Assembly (NCBI GenBank): GCA_024638465.1
Contig: JAHEKF010000029.1
Coordinates: 1-38,197, forward strand
Source: Rhodospirillaceae bacterium
GTDB lineage: Bacteria; Pseudomonadota; Gammaproteobacteria; Steroidobacterales; Rariloculaceae
Direction: 5' to 3'
Length of the DNA: 38,197 nucleotides
Part shown: positions 26,372 through 34,278 of the stretch, piece after piece
Layout: every line of letters starts with the position of its first letter
How positions within the stretch are numbered: the first letter of the stretch is position 1
The notes under the pieces: generated by a model
The model's input: only the letters and a program-made list of their open reading frames with translations
What the model was told of the DNA's origin: nothing
Database searches by the model: none
Position numbers and translations under genes: made by a program

Positions 26372-28135
26372 ATGACCTACAACGCGCCACTCAAGGACAT
26401 GCTGTTTCTTGTCGCTGAATGGATCGGCCTCGAGAAAATTCGGGGGCTGCGCGGACACGAAGATCTCGATCGCGACACCGTCGAGGCCGTACTCAACGAA
26501 GCCGCGAAATTCTGCGTTAACGAACTCTTGCCAATCAATCGCGAGGGAGACGAGATCGGCGCCGTTCTGAAGGACGACGCTGTGGTCACGCCGCCGGGTT
26601 TCAAGGAAGCCTACGATCGGTTCGTTGAAGGCGGCTGGGCCGGCCTCGACGCGGCTCCGGAGCATGGCGGCCAGGGACTGCCCAAACTGCTGCAGTATCT
26701 GGTCGAAGAAATGCTGGCCGCATGCAACCTGTCATTCAAGCTCTATCCGGAGCTGACGCGCGGTGCCTATCATCTCATCGACGCGTTTGGCGCCGACGAA
26801 ATTCGCGAGCGCTACCTGCCGCGAATGGTCGATGGAACGTGGTCCGGAACCATGTGCCTGACCGAACCGCAAAGTGGTACGGATCTCGGACTGCTTACGA
26901 CGAAGGCCGTGGCGCGTGACGATGGCGCGTACGCAATAACCGGATCAAAGATCTTTATCACCTCAGGCGATCACGACCTGACCGATAACATCATTCACAT
27001 GGTTCTTGCGCGCATCGAAGGCGCCCCCGACGGCGTGCGTGGCATCAGCCTGTTTCTCGTACCGAGATCGATAGTTAACGAAGACGGTTCGCTGGGCGAA
27101 CGCAACGGCGTAACGACGGGGTCCATCGAGCACAAGATGGGAATTCGCGCGTCCTCGACCTGCGCTCTGAACTTCGACGAGGCCACGGGATTCCTGATCG
27201 GCGAAGTGAATCAGGGTCTCAACGCGATGTTCAGGATGATGAACATGGAGCGCATCACGGTCGGTATACAAGGACTCGGGCTGGCTGAGATCGCGTACCA
27301 GAATGCACTCGCCTACGCGCAGGATCGCCTGCAAAGCAGGGCACCTGGCGAAAGGCCCGATCCGGACGCGCCGGCCGACCCGATTATCTATCAACCCGAG
27401 ATTCGGCGGAAATTGTTGAGAATTCGCAGCCAGATCGAGGGCGCTCGCGCTCTGGCCGTTTATACGGGGTTTCTTGTCGACGTACTCGATCGGTCGGATG
27501 ACGCAATAATGCGAGACGAAGCCGGAGGGTCGATAGCGCTGCTGACACCGGTCATAAAATCTTTTCTCTCGGACCTCGGAGTCAGCTGTACACTCGCCGC
27601 GCAGCAGGTGTTCGGCGGGCACGGGTATATCCGCGAGCATGGCATGGAGCAGCTCGTCAGAGATGCGCGAATTACACAGATCTACGAAGGCACGAACGAA
27701 GTGCAGGCAGTGGATCTCGTGACACGAAAACTGACGGCCGATAGTGGAAGTATCGTTAAACGTCAACTCGATTACTGGGACAAATTCTTCGAGACTCATG
27801 AAGAGCCCGCCGCGATACTCGAGCCGGCTGCTGGAGCATTGGCGAATCTGAAGCTGGCCACAAACTCGCTGCAGGGCAGCCTGGAATCGAACCGTGCGCA
27901 TGCGCTCGGCGCCGCTACCGAGTACCAACGCCTTTTCGGCCTCGCGATCATCGGCTGCATCTGGGCTGACATCGTCGTATCGATCAACGACAGGGACGGC
28001 GATTTCTACGAAACGAAGAGAATGCTTGCGCGCTTCTATATGGAGCAGGTCCTGCCGGAAGCCGCTTCATTAACGGAAGTTATAGTCGGCGGTGCCGACG
28101 CTCTGGCAGAATTCCCTGTAGATTATCTGACCTAA
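26372..28135 (+). CDS. Acyl-CoA dehydrogenase, DmdC-like large class
   Basis: A 587-residue FAD enzyme that introduces a 2,3 double bond in acyl-CoA. It has an N-terminal extension (MTYNAPLKDMLFL), the helical domain, the FAD-binding middle part (MCLTEPQSGTDLGLL, ITGSKIFITSGDHDL), the C-terminal core with FGGHGYIREHGMEQLVRDARI and QIYEGTNEVQAVDL, and an extra C-terminal helical domain of about 110 residues. That extra domain and the length match the class that includes 3-methylmercaptopropionyl-CoA dehydrogenase (DmdC). The real substrate is open; fatty or branched acyl-CoA is equally possible. Confidence 0.92.
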   Translation: MTYNAPLKDMLFLVAEWIGLEKIRGLRGHEDLDRDTVEAVLNEAAKFCVNELLPINREGDEIGAVLKDDAVVTPPGFKEAYDRFVEGGWAGLDAAPEHGGQGLPKLLQYLVEEMLAACNLSFKLYPELTRGAYHLIDAFGADEIRERYLPRMVDGTWSGTMCLTEPQSGTDLGLLTTKAVARDDGAYAITGSKIFITSGDHDLTDNIIHMVLARIEGAPDGVRGISLFLVPRSIVNEDGSLGERNGVTTGSIEHKMGIRASSTCALNFDEATGFLIGEVNQGLNAMFRMMNMERITVGIQGLGLAEIAYQNALAYAQDRLQSRAPGERPDPDAPADPIIYQPEIRRKLLRIRSQIEGARALAVYTGFLVDVLDRSDDAIMRDEAGGSIALLTPVIKSFLSDLGVSCTLAAQQVFGGHGYIREHGMEQLVRDARITQIYEGTNEVQAVDLVTRKLTADSGSIVKRQLDYWDKFFETHEEPAAILEPAAGALANLKLATNSLQGSLESNRAHALGAATEYQRLFGLAIIGCIWADIVVSINDRDGDFYETKRMLARFYMEQVLPEAASLTEVIVGGADALAEFPVDYLT

Positions 28136-28170
28136 TCCTGACGACGGCGACGCGCCGAAGAGGTAGAACG

Positions 28171-29166
28171 ATGAACAAGGCTGTCATGACCTGCGCGCAT
28201 AGTTTGGTACTGGTATCCGCGGCCCTGTTTTCTGTCACGGCACTTTCCCAGAACGCCGGTATCGAGCAATCGGCGCACCCTTACGTGCTGCTGGACAGAA
28301 AACTTCCCTCAGGCGAACCCTGGGAACTGCATCTGCTACAGACGACAGACGAAATTTATCTGCCGATGGGCTTGCGCAGACCCGCGGGTGACGGACCCCA
28401 TCCCGTGATACTGATCGGCTCGGGAAACGGCATCGACGGCATGGGAAAGATCGACCGCTCCATGGTGCGCTTTCGTGAACTGATGCGTCGTCTCGTCGAG
28501 CGCGGCTACGTGGCAGCTTTCGTGAGCTATCGCAACGAGGTCCCCCAGGCGTACAACGAGTTCGAAACCGCCGAGCTGCTGGAGGACGACGTCAGCGGCG
28601 GCAGCCGAACCTTGCTGTCCGTACCGGCGCTGGACTCCGACGACCACCTCGCGATTATCGAACACGTCAAGGGCCTGCCCTACACCGATCCGGCCGCGAT
28701 CGGCGCGATCGGATCCAGCCACAGCGGCGAGATCATCATGAAGACGCTGTCGCGGGGAGACGGATTTCTCGCGGCGGCAGTACCAAGCGAACCTGCCGTG
28801 ACTGAATATCTCGCCGTCGACACCAGTGACGCGGTTCGCGACGAGTCGGGCACCGAGCTGCAACTCACGACTGCCGATTACGTGAGTAGCCTTGCGGACC
28901 GGGATCGGGCCATGGCACGCCTTCGCAGAGTCGACACGCCGCTGCTGATTCTCGGTCGCGAAGGAGACCATTTGCAGGGCCTGTTCCGGCTGCTGTACGA
29001 GTGGGGCGAGGGAGCGGGAGCGGATGTAACATGGCGCTCCTTCGAACACCCGGTGCATGGGTATGCACTGCTGGGCCGGGAAGATGACAAGCAGTTTGTC
29101 GCTAATCCCGTCGAAGAGGAAGTCTTCGAGCTCTACATGCAGTTCTTCGACGAGCACCTGAAGTAG
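28171..29166 (+). CDS. Exported dienelactone-hydrolase-like protein
   Basis: A 331-residue protein with a signal peptide (LVLVSAALFSVTALSQ). The body has the alpha/beta-hydrolase pattern: PHPVILIGSGNGIDGMG near the oxyanion hole, GYVAAFVSYRNEVP, a nucleophile serine in GAIGSSHSGEI (G-x-S-x-S-G), an acid in LILGREGDHLQGLF, and a late histidine in HPVHGYALLG. It probably acts in the periplasm on an ester or peptide. AGAGGTAG precedes the ATG by a proper distance. The gene lies 35 bases after the dehydrogenase and may share its transcript. Confidence 0.82.
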   Translation: MNKAVMTCAHSLVLVSAALFSVTALSQNAGIEQSAHPYVLLDRKLPSGEPWELHLLQTTDEIYLPMGLRRPAGDGPHPVILIGSGNGIDGMGKIDRSMVRFRELMRRLVERGYVAAFVSYRNEVPQAYNEFETAELLEDDVSGGSRTLLSVPALDSDDHLAIIEHVKGLPYTDPAAIGAIGSSHSGEIIMKTLSRGDGFLAAAVPSEPAVTEYLAVDTSDAVRDESGTELQLTTADYVSSLADRDRAMARLRRVDTPLLILGREGDHLQGLFRLLYEWGEGAGADVTWRSFEHPVHGYALLGREDDKQFVANPVEEEVFELYMQFFDEHLK

Positions 29167-29269
29167 GGACGAACGGCGATCGCGAATCGAGCGTGTGCTG
29201 CGTGGCTGCGTTCTGCGGCTGTGACGCGGTTCCGAGGAGTTCTGTCGTACGAGGCGTAGTCTGTTCGGC

Positions 29270-30184
29270 ATGCGTGCTTCACCCTATGCAACCGCGTTCG
29301 CCGGAATCTCGATGTCGATGGCTCTCTCCGCACAGGAACCCGCTGCCGACACTGAATGGTCCGTCGAAAATCTCGGTCCATCGATCAATTCCGCTTATAG
29401 CGAGCGGGATTCCGTAGTCTCGAACGACGGGCTCTCGCTCTACTTCTCTTCCGACCGGCCCACGAACGATTCCGGCGAACTGCAATCCTGGAATATTTTC
29501 GTTGCCTCGCGCGAGGCAATCGCGGAACCGTTCGGCAAGGCGATCAACATCGGCCCGGGCGTCAACTCTGCGTATAACGATCACAGCGCGTCGTTATCTC
29601 CGGACGGGCTCACGATGTACTTCTCGAGCGACCGGCCGGGTGGCTGCGGCGGACAAGACCTGTATTTCTCACGTCGCACCGATTCAGGCGACCCGGCTAG
29701 CTGGTCCGAGCCCGTACATCTCGGTTGCAAGATTAATTCGGAGCTCGACGAAATATGCCCGATATTTTCCGGCGATCCCGCGACCAATCTCGGCCTGCTC
29801 TACTTTTCGCGAGACGTTGGCCCTGACGAGATCGATTTTGATCTCTACGTCACCCAGTTCGTCATGGACGCGCTCGAGTTCGAAGAGCCGCTACCGCTGA
29901 ATGAGCTGAATACACCGACAAACGACTGGCATTTCGATCCGAATTACGGGCTCCTGTGGTCCGAACGCGAAGGGGGTTCAGGGGCATCCGACATCTGGCA
30001 AACGAGCTGGATCGAAGAATTCTTTGGCTGGAAGCAGCCCGTCAATCTCGGTTCTTCGATCAACTCCGGGCACAACGAAGGGCGCCCTAGCGTGTCCGTA
30101 GATGGCGCCCTGTACTTCCCGTCGAATCGCCCGGGCGGCCACGGCGCCGAAGATATCTACGTCGCCGTTCGCTCGGACCAGTGA
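29270..30184 (+). CDS. Exported PD40 (WD40-like) beta-propeller protein
   Basis: A 304-residue protein with a signal peptide (about residues 1-22, ending ALSAQ). It contains four or five PD40/TolB-like blades with a repeated unit: an I/V-N-S-(A/E/G) step before each blade (SINSAYSERDS, GVNSAYNDHSA, KINSELDEICP, SINSGHNEGRP) and strands such as GLTMYFSSDRPGGCGGQDLYF and ALYFPSNRPGGHGAEDIYV. Similar propellers are found in OmpA-linked and TolB proteins; no enzymatic function is evident. It is convergent with the selenoprotein candidate. Confidence 0.85.
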   Translation: MRASPYATAFAGISMSMALSAQEPAADTEWSVENLGPSINSAYSERDSVVSNDGLSLYFSSDRPTNDSGELQSWNIFVASREAIAEPFGKAINIGPGVNSAYNDHSASLSPDGLTMYFSSDRPGGCGGQDLYFSRRTDSGDPASWSEPVHLGCKINSELDEICPIFSGDPATNLGLLYFSRDVGPDEIDFDLYVTQFVMDALEFEEPLPLNELNTPTNDWHFDPNYGLLWSEREGGSGASDIWQTSWIEEFFGWKQPVNLGSSINSGHNEGRPSVSVDGALYFPSNRPGGHGAEDIYVAVRSDQ

Positions 30185-30190
30185 TAAAAA

Positions 30191-30223
30191 AACGGCCACC
30201 ACCCTGGAAGGGCGGCAGCCGTT
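30191..30223. terminator. Bidirectional intrinsic terminator between convergent genes
   Basis: AACGGC at 30191-30196 pairs with GCCGTT at 30218-30223, and CCCT with AGGG closes a GGA loop, with small internal mismatches. TTCGATTTT follows on the plus strand and a T run (A at 30186-30192) on the minus strand. Confidence 0.72.
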
Positions 30224-30236
30224 CGATTTTCAGACG

Positions 30237-31313
30237 CTATTCGCCCGGATGCCGAACGTCTTCCGGCGCTCTGATTCGGTCGTTCTGCTCAACATCGAAA
30301 GTGAACTCTAGCTCGAAGTCCGCTGGCGGGTAGCAAATTTCGTCATCGCAGGTCTGATAGGTAAGGATCGCATCGACCGTAATGCTGTCCTCGCGATACG
30401 CCGGAGACAGCGAGATCTCGCGTTGAATTTGCGGTGTCCCGTGGTACACGGGAACGCTCTCGTCGATGGGCTCGAGATAGAGAATCTCGGGCTCGGGTAA
30501 GTCGAGCGCGCCCATTAGCACGAACTCGGTCTCGACAACCTGCAAATCGACGGCCGTGTAATCCGATCCCTGCCCATAGAGATGCATGCGCTCGGGAAGA
30601 TCGAAATCCGTGACCAGAACCACCGTGTTACCAGGACGCCAGTCGTCCTGCGAAGCATACGCCGCGAAGTTGAACTGCGGCAGCTGCACCTCTGTGCGGC
30701 GACCGCCGTCGGCGCCAAAGGTCTTCATGAGCACTGTCTGTGCCGTCGGCCGGATTCGATGGCTGTCTTCGAAGAATTTCTCGACAACGACGCCTTCCGC
30801 ATCGACGATATAGGTCCCCGGAAAGGCCATGCCTTCGTGTCGGGTGCCGGGTGCCGGGTTCGGGTTCCGGATGCCGTAAGCGCCGATTATCTCGGAATTC
30901 GGATCGGCGAGCATCGGGAAGTCGATACCTCCCATGCGCTCGTCGAAGCTGCTCAGGATCTCGACCGAGTCGTAGCTGATCGCAACGACGCCGAGGCCTG
31001 CTTCAGTGTAATCGCTCAGCGATTCGTCCAGCTGAACCAGCTGGGTTTTACAGAAGGGTCACCAGTCGGCGGAGCGGTGAAATACGACCACCGCGCCGTT
31101 GGGTCCCATGACATCGCCGAGGCTGACGAGATTGCCGTTCTGGTCGTAGGCTTCGAAATCGGGAATGGTTTCGCCGATCTCGGGCCCGCTGACCATGCCG
31201 ACGCTGAGCTCCGGAACCTCCGTCAGGAAATCCTGCGCGGAAGCCGGAAGCGCTATCAGAAGCGCTGTTGCAACACTTAGTAGCGCGCAAAACCCTTTGA
31301 TTATGTTAACCAT
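30237..31313 (-). CDS. Candidate selenoprotein: periplasmic redoxin (UxxC) fused to a DsbD-alpha-like domain
   Basis: Reading UGA 31059-31061 as selenocysteine gives one 358-residue protein. A signal peptide ends at ASA (residue 26). A redoxin/AhpC-TSA domain follows: GETIPDFEAYDQNGN, VVVFHRSADW, then Sec85-P-F-Cys88 (UxxC in place of CxxC), LGVVAISYD, FPMLADP, and FPGTYIVDAEG. The C-terminal part (about residues 215-350) resembles the DsbD N-terminal (DsbC-corrector) domain, with paired Cys322 and Cys327 in QTCDDEICYPP. The frame is open on both sides of the UGA with family-like sequence throughout, so no base is missing or inserted. Conventional calling yields an 84-residue fragment and a 232-residue protein from Met 30935. 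A UGC-to-UGA nonsense mutation is the alternative; the SECIS-like hairpin argues against it. Likely role: thiol or peroxide reduction in the periplasm. Confidence 0.85.
31028..31061 (-). promoter_or_regulatory. UGA(Sec) codon and bacterial SECIS-like hairpin
   Basis: The UGA is at 31059-31061. Fourteen bases downstream a perfect 7-bp stem begins: CCAGCTG (31038-31044), loop GTT (31035-31037), CAGCTGG (31028-31034). The loop starts 22 bases after the UGA and with a G, which meets the usual bacterial SECIS rules (G among the first loop bases, 16-37 bases from UGA). All of it lies in coding sequence, as in other bacteria. Confidence 0.8.
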
Positions 31314-31484
31314 TTCTTATCTACCGAAGCGGATATCCGGGAATCAGTCTAACCGTCCGCTGGCAACCCGATCAAGCGCCTCACAGTGCAATCGCCGGGC
31401 ATCGAACTGGCGCCGCTCCGCGTTTGCTACTATTGCGTCCCAAGCGCCTGTTTGGGCGACGTAATTTCAGACGGGGAGTACTCG

Positions 31485-32270
31485 ATGAAAGACCAGGACA
31501 ATCCGAGCCGGCGACGGTTTCTGGCCGGTAGCGCCGCCGCGGCAACCGCGGCGGTTATTTCTAAAGAAGCATCAGCGCAGGAAGGCGATTTCGTCATCGA
31601 TCCGCCCGACGTTATCTCGATGGAGGTCGTTGGGACCGATGCGCGATTTCCGATCAGGCGAGTGTTCTGCCTGGGCCGCAACTACCGCGCACACGCTTAC
31701 GAGAGCGGTGACGACCCCGATGTAAACCCGCCATTCTTTTTCATCAAGCCGCGCGACGCCATCGTCGACTACCGCGAGGGCCATCCCTATCCGCAGGGTA
31801 CGCAGGCGCTACGCTACGAAGGCGAGATGGTCGTCGCATTGAAAAGCGGTGGTACCGACATCGATCCAGCCGACGCGCTGGATCATGTCTATGGCTATGG
31901 TGTTGGTCTCGACATGACGCGACAGGATCTTCAGCAGGAAGCGCAACGACTGTCACGTCCATGGGCCATCAGCAAGTCCTTCGACAAGTCCGCGCCGGTC
32001 GGCCCGCTCTACCCGGTCGAAACCCACGGCCATGCCGTGTCGGGTCGTATCTGGACCAGCGTCAACGACGAGATCAAGCAGGACTCCGATCTGGACTTCC
32101 AGATCTGGTCGGTACCGGTAGGCATCTCGATCCTGTCGCAGCACTATGAACTCGCCGCTGGCGACATCATCATGACGGGAACGCCGGAGGGTATCGGGCT
32201 CGTCGTGAAGGGAGACGTCCTGCGCGTCGGTATCGAAGGGCTGGGCGAGATCGAAGTCAAGATAACCTGA
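31485..32270 (+). CDS. Tat-exported fumarylacetoacetate-hydrolase-family protein
   Basis: A 261-residue protein. The N-terminus has a twin-arginine signal (SRRRFLAGSAAAATAAV, cleavage near ASAQ). The FAH fold follows: VFCLGRNYRAHA, PPFFFIKPRDAIV, the metal-binding glutamates in LRYEGEMVVAL, the aspartate in YGVGLDMTRQDLQ, SKSFDKSAPVGP, and the final GDIIMTGTPEGIG. It could cleave or isomerise a 2-oxo-acid such as fumarylpyruvate or a ring-cleavage product. Export is unusual, because FAH enzymes are cytoplasmic as a rule. ATG 31485 has GGGGAG upstream; the open frame to 31386 has no support. It is divergent from the selenoprotein candidate. Confidence 0.87.
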   Translation: MKDQDNPSRRRFLAGSAAAATAAVISKEASAQEGDFVIDPPDVISMEVVGTDARFPIRRVFCLGRNYRAHAYESGDDPDVNPPFFFIKPRDAIVDYREGHPYPQGTQALRYEGEMVVALKSGGTDIDPADALDHVYGYGVGLDMTRQDLQQEAQRLSRPWAISKSFDKSAPVGPLYPVETHGHAVSGRIWTSVNDEIKQDSDLDFQIWSVPVGISILSQHYELAAGDIIMTGTPEGIGLVVKGDVLRVGIEGLGEIEVKIT

Positions 32271-32282
32271 GCGCTCAAGAAC

Positions 32283-32648
32283 TTGTCGTCGATAACAGGC
32301 GGCCGGCGAATTATTTCGCCGGCCGTCTTTATATTCGGCTTGCTCGCAGCAAGCACTGTCCATTCGCAAGTCGACGAAAATCAGCTCGGCGCCTGGTACA
32401 GCTATTCCCTTAACAAGGCGCACGACAACAGCCGCTGGGGCACGCACGTCGATTGGTCGTACCGCACCTTCGAAGTCGTAGACGACTTCCGGCAGTTCAT
32501 TCTGCGTGGCGGCATGATCTACCGGCCGGAATCCGGAAACGCCGTTACGCCAGCTGCTGATCAATCTGAACCATTCGTTCTAAAGCTGCGCCACGACACC
32601 GATAGATCCGGCGCTGTCCTCAGAAGCCGAGAGATCCTGCTGCCGTAA
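32283..32648 (+). pseudogene. DUF2490-like outer-membrane protein remnant
   Basis: A signal peptide (PAVFIFGLLAASTVHSQ) and the start of a DUF2490-like barrel (GAWYSYSLNKAHDNSRWGTH, FRQFILRGGMIYRPESG) are readable from TTG 32283, about 80 residues. After that the reading changes to unlike sequence and stops at 32646-32648. In the next frame (codons from 32521) there is TPLRQLLINLNHSF and a stop at 32581-32583; that looks like the end of an outer-membrane barrel with terminal phenylalanine. Full-length family members have roughly 230 residues, so the middle appears deleted with a frame change. It could also be a short, unrelated protein, but this is less likely. Confidence 0.6.
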
Positions 32649-32714
32649 ACGCCGTGGTTCGCTGAAGCAAACGCCTGTCCTCCGGCTCCTTCTGAATCTC
32701 GACATATATTTTCA

Positions 32715-33146
32715 CTACGCTTTGCTCTGGGTTGCCGCCGCCCGTTCGGAAGGCGAGCGGCGAAGCGCGAATGCGCCGTCACCGACGAAGAACTGCACCA
32801 CGAGAGCGAGGCTCAGGAATAATGGATACTCCCAGCCGCCTCCCTGATTGGTGAAAAGCCAGCCTGCACCCAGATGAGCCCAGGTTGCACCGAGCGCGAT
32901 CGGCAACAGTGTCAATGCAGCGAGACGCGTGTAGACGCCTAGCAGGAGCGCGATTCCTCCGACCGCTTCAGCAATAAACACGATATACGCGAGCGCAGCC
33001 GGCAGGCCGATCGATGCGAAGAACTCTGCCGTTCCTGGCAGGGTGAAAACGACGAGCTTCAGATAGACGCTGTGCACCAGGAATATCGCCGCCAACCCGA
33101 GGCGCAGAACCAGTCCGCCAATGTGATGCGATCTGTCGATGTGCAT
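32715..33146 (-). CDS. DoxX-family membrane protein
   Basis: A protein of 143 residues with four membrane helices: LVLRLGLAAIFLVHSVYLKL, LAYIVFIAEAVGGIALLLGV, LAALTLLPIALGATWAHL and PLFLSLALVVQFFVGDGAFAL. This is the DoxX pattern (membrane proteins linked to quinone or redox metabolism, role often unknown). An in-frame ATG two codons upstream at 33152 exists, but GGAGA lies directly against it; the ATG at 33146 has the better spacing. It is divergent from the LysR-type gene, which likely regulates it. Confidence 0.87.
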   Translation of the reverse strand: MHIDRSHHIGGLVLRLGLAAIFLVHSVYLKLVVFTLPGTAEFFASIGLPAALAYIVFIAEAVGGIALLLGVYTRLAALTLLPIALGATWAHLGAGWLFTNQGGGWEYPLFLSLALVVQFFVGDGAFALRRSPSERAAATQSKA

Positions 33147-33191
33147 GTCCATTCTCCATAGTTGTTGTCAGTCGAAGAATGAAAATACGGA

Positions 33192-33205
33192 TTGCGTCAA
33201 TGCAA
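33192..33205. promoter_or_regulatory. LysR-type operator candidate 1 (TTGC-N6-GCAA)
   Basis: The perfect palindrome TTGC-GTCAAT-GCAA, flanked by A and T (ATTGC...GCAAT), lies in the space between doxX and lysR. A second copy with the same spacing is 42 bp away, centre to centre. LysR-type regulators bind such dyads in divergent promoters. Confidence 0.65.
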
Positions 33206-33233
33206 TGAAACTAGCAAAATATGCAGTCCTTCT

Positions 33234-33247
33234 TTGCGTTTTTGCAA
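33234..33247. promoter_or_regulatory. LysR-type operator candidate 2 (TTGC-N6-GCAA)
   Basis: TTGC-GTTTTT-GCAA, same half-sites and spacing as the site at 33192, ending two bases before the proposed ATG of the lysR gene. Its position suits autorepression. It replaces any normal ribosome-binding site there, so lysR may be leaderless or start elsewhere. Confidence 0.6.
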
Positions 33248-33249
33248 TC

Positions 33250-34134
33250 ATGGATTGGGATCACCTGCGCTTTTTCGTCGCGGTAGCGCGCGCCGGGAAT
33301 CTCGGCGGAGCCGCGCGGAACCTGAACGTCAACCACACTACGGTGTTTCGTCGGATCAAGGCGTTCGAAACCGATCTCGGCGTCCGGCTATTCGATCGTC
33401 TGCCCGAGGGCTATTCATTGACAGCTGCCGGTGAGCAGGTGCTGGAGCACGGCGCGCGGGTGGATGAATCAATCGCGGCACTACTGCGCGCCGTTGCCGG
33501 TAAGGACTATCAGTTGTCGGGAGAGATCCGGATCACGACGGCGCCGAATCTCGCCACGCGGTTCGTTGCGCCGGCGCTCAAGAAGTTCAGGAAAAGATTT
33601 CCCGGCATCCGCGTCGAGATCGCGGTCAGCGATTCGGATTTCGATCTGCGCCGGCGCGAGGCCGACCTGGCGTTGCGGGCAACGTCCTCACCACCGGATT
33701 ATCTCGTCGGGCGACGAGTCGTTCAGTTGCCCTGGTTCTTTTATGGCAGCAAGCGCAATCGGCGGCAAGCGCCGCCCTCGTCCCTTGCTGACCTGACCGG
33801 AAACGCACTGATAGGTGGTGACGAAAATCTGCAACGTCTCCCGCCGTTCGCGTGGTTGCACAACGCCGTGCCTAAAGAACAGTTCGTAGCCACCGCGAAT
33901 GACCTGAATACGGTTGCCGCAATGATCGCGAGCGGGTTAGGGATTGGCGTTCTTCCCTCCGACCAGGACAGACCGGGTATCGAGCGCCTGTTCCAACTCG
34001 ACGCCAGGTTCAGCAGCGATATCTGGCTGCTTACTCATCCGGATTTGCGACAGGTCGCGCGTGTCAGAACTTTCTCTCAGTTCCTGTTCGACGAGCTGCG
34101 AGAAGATAGTCTCCTGGGCCAGTTCGTCCAATAA
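33250..34134 (+). CDS. LysR-family transcriptional regulator
   Basis: A 294-residue regulator. The winged helix-turn-helix is in residues 1-60 (MDWDHLRFFVAVARAGNLGG, ARNLNVNHTTVFRRIKAFE, LGVRLFDRLPEGYSLTAAG). The effector-binding domain follows (GEIRITTAPNLATRFVAPAL, LALRATSSPPDYLVGRRV, NTVAAMIASGLGIGVLPSD). The frame is open up to 33139 but the HTH begins at ATG 33250; a start at ATG 33205 would add about 15 residues (MKLAKYAVLLCVFAI). It is divergent from doxX, with two matching palindromes between. Confidence 0.9.
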   Translation: MDWDHLRFFVAVARAGNLGGAARNLNVNHTTVFRRIKAFETDLGVRLFDRLPEGYSLTAAGEQVLEHGARVDESIAALLRAVAGKDYQLSGEIRITTAPNLATRFVAPALKKFRKRFPGIRVEIAVSDSDFDLRRREADLALRATSSPPDYLVGRRVVQLPWFFYGSKRNRRQAPPSSLADLTGNALIGGDENLQRLPPFAWLHNAVPKEQFVATANDLNTVAAMIASGLGIGVLPSDQDRPGIERLFQLDARFSSDIWLLTHPDLRQVARVRTFSQFLFDELREDSLLGQFVQ

Positions 34135-34202
34135 AGCACTGGCCAAGAATAGGGCGATGTCGCAGTTCTTGCGCTAATAAGAGAACATCGGCGCGAGAAG
34201 AA

Positions 34203-34278
<76 letters not shown>

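Noticed and set aside
26963-27928. Minus-strand open frame of 321 codons
   Set aside because: Antisense shadow of the acyl-CoA dehydrogenase; no domain seen.
28336-29271. Minus-strand open frame of 311 codons
   Set aside because: Antisense to the exported hydrolase; composition is that of a shadow.
31059-31061. In-frame UGA as a simple nonsense mutation or sequencing error
   Set aside because: It sits exactly at the catalytic Cys, frames agree on both sides, and a SECIS-like hairpin follows. Not excluded, but the less likely reading.
30582-31280. Plus-strand open frame of 232 codons over the selenoprotein candidate
   Set aside because: Its sequence shows no protein family pattern; the minus strand holds clear redoxin and DsbD-like motifs. 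It is a shadow.
31437-31464. Small dyad CCCAA...TTGGG before the FAH gene as operator or riboswitch
   Set aside because: Only 5 bp with bulges; no further support.
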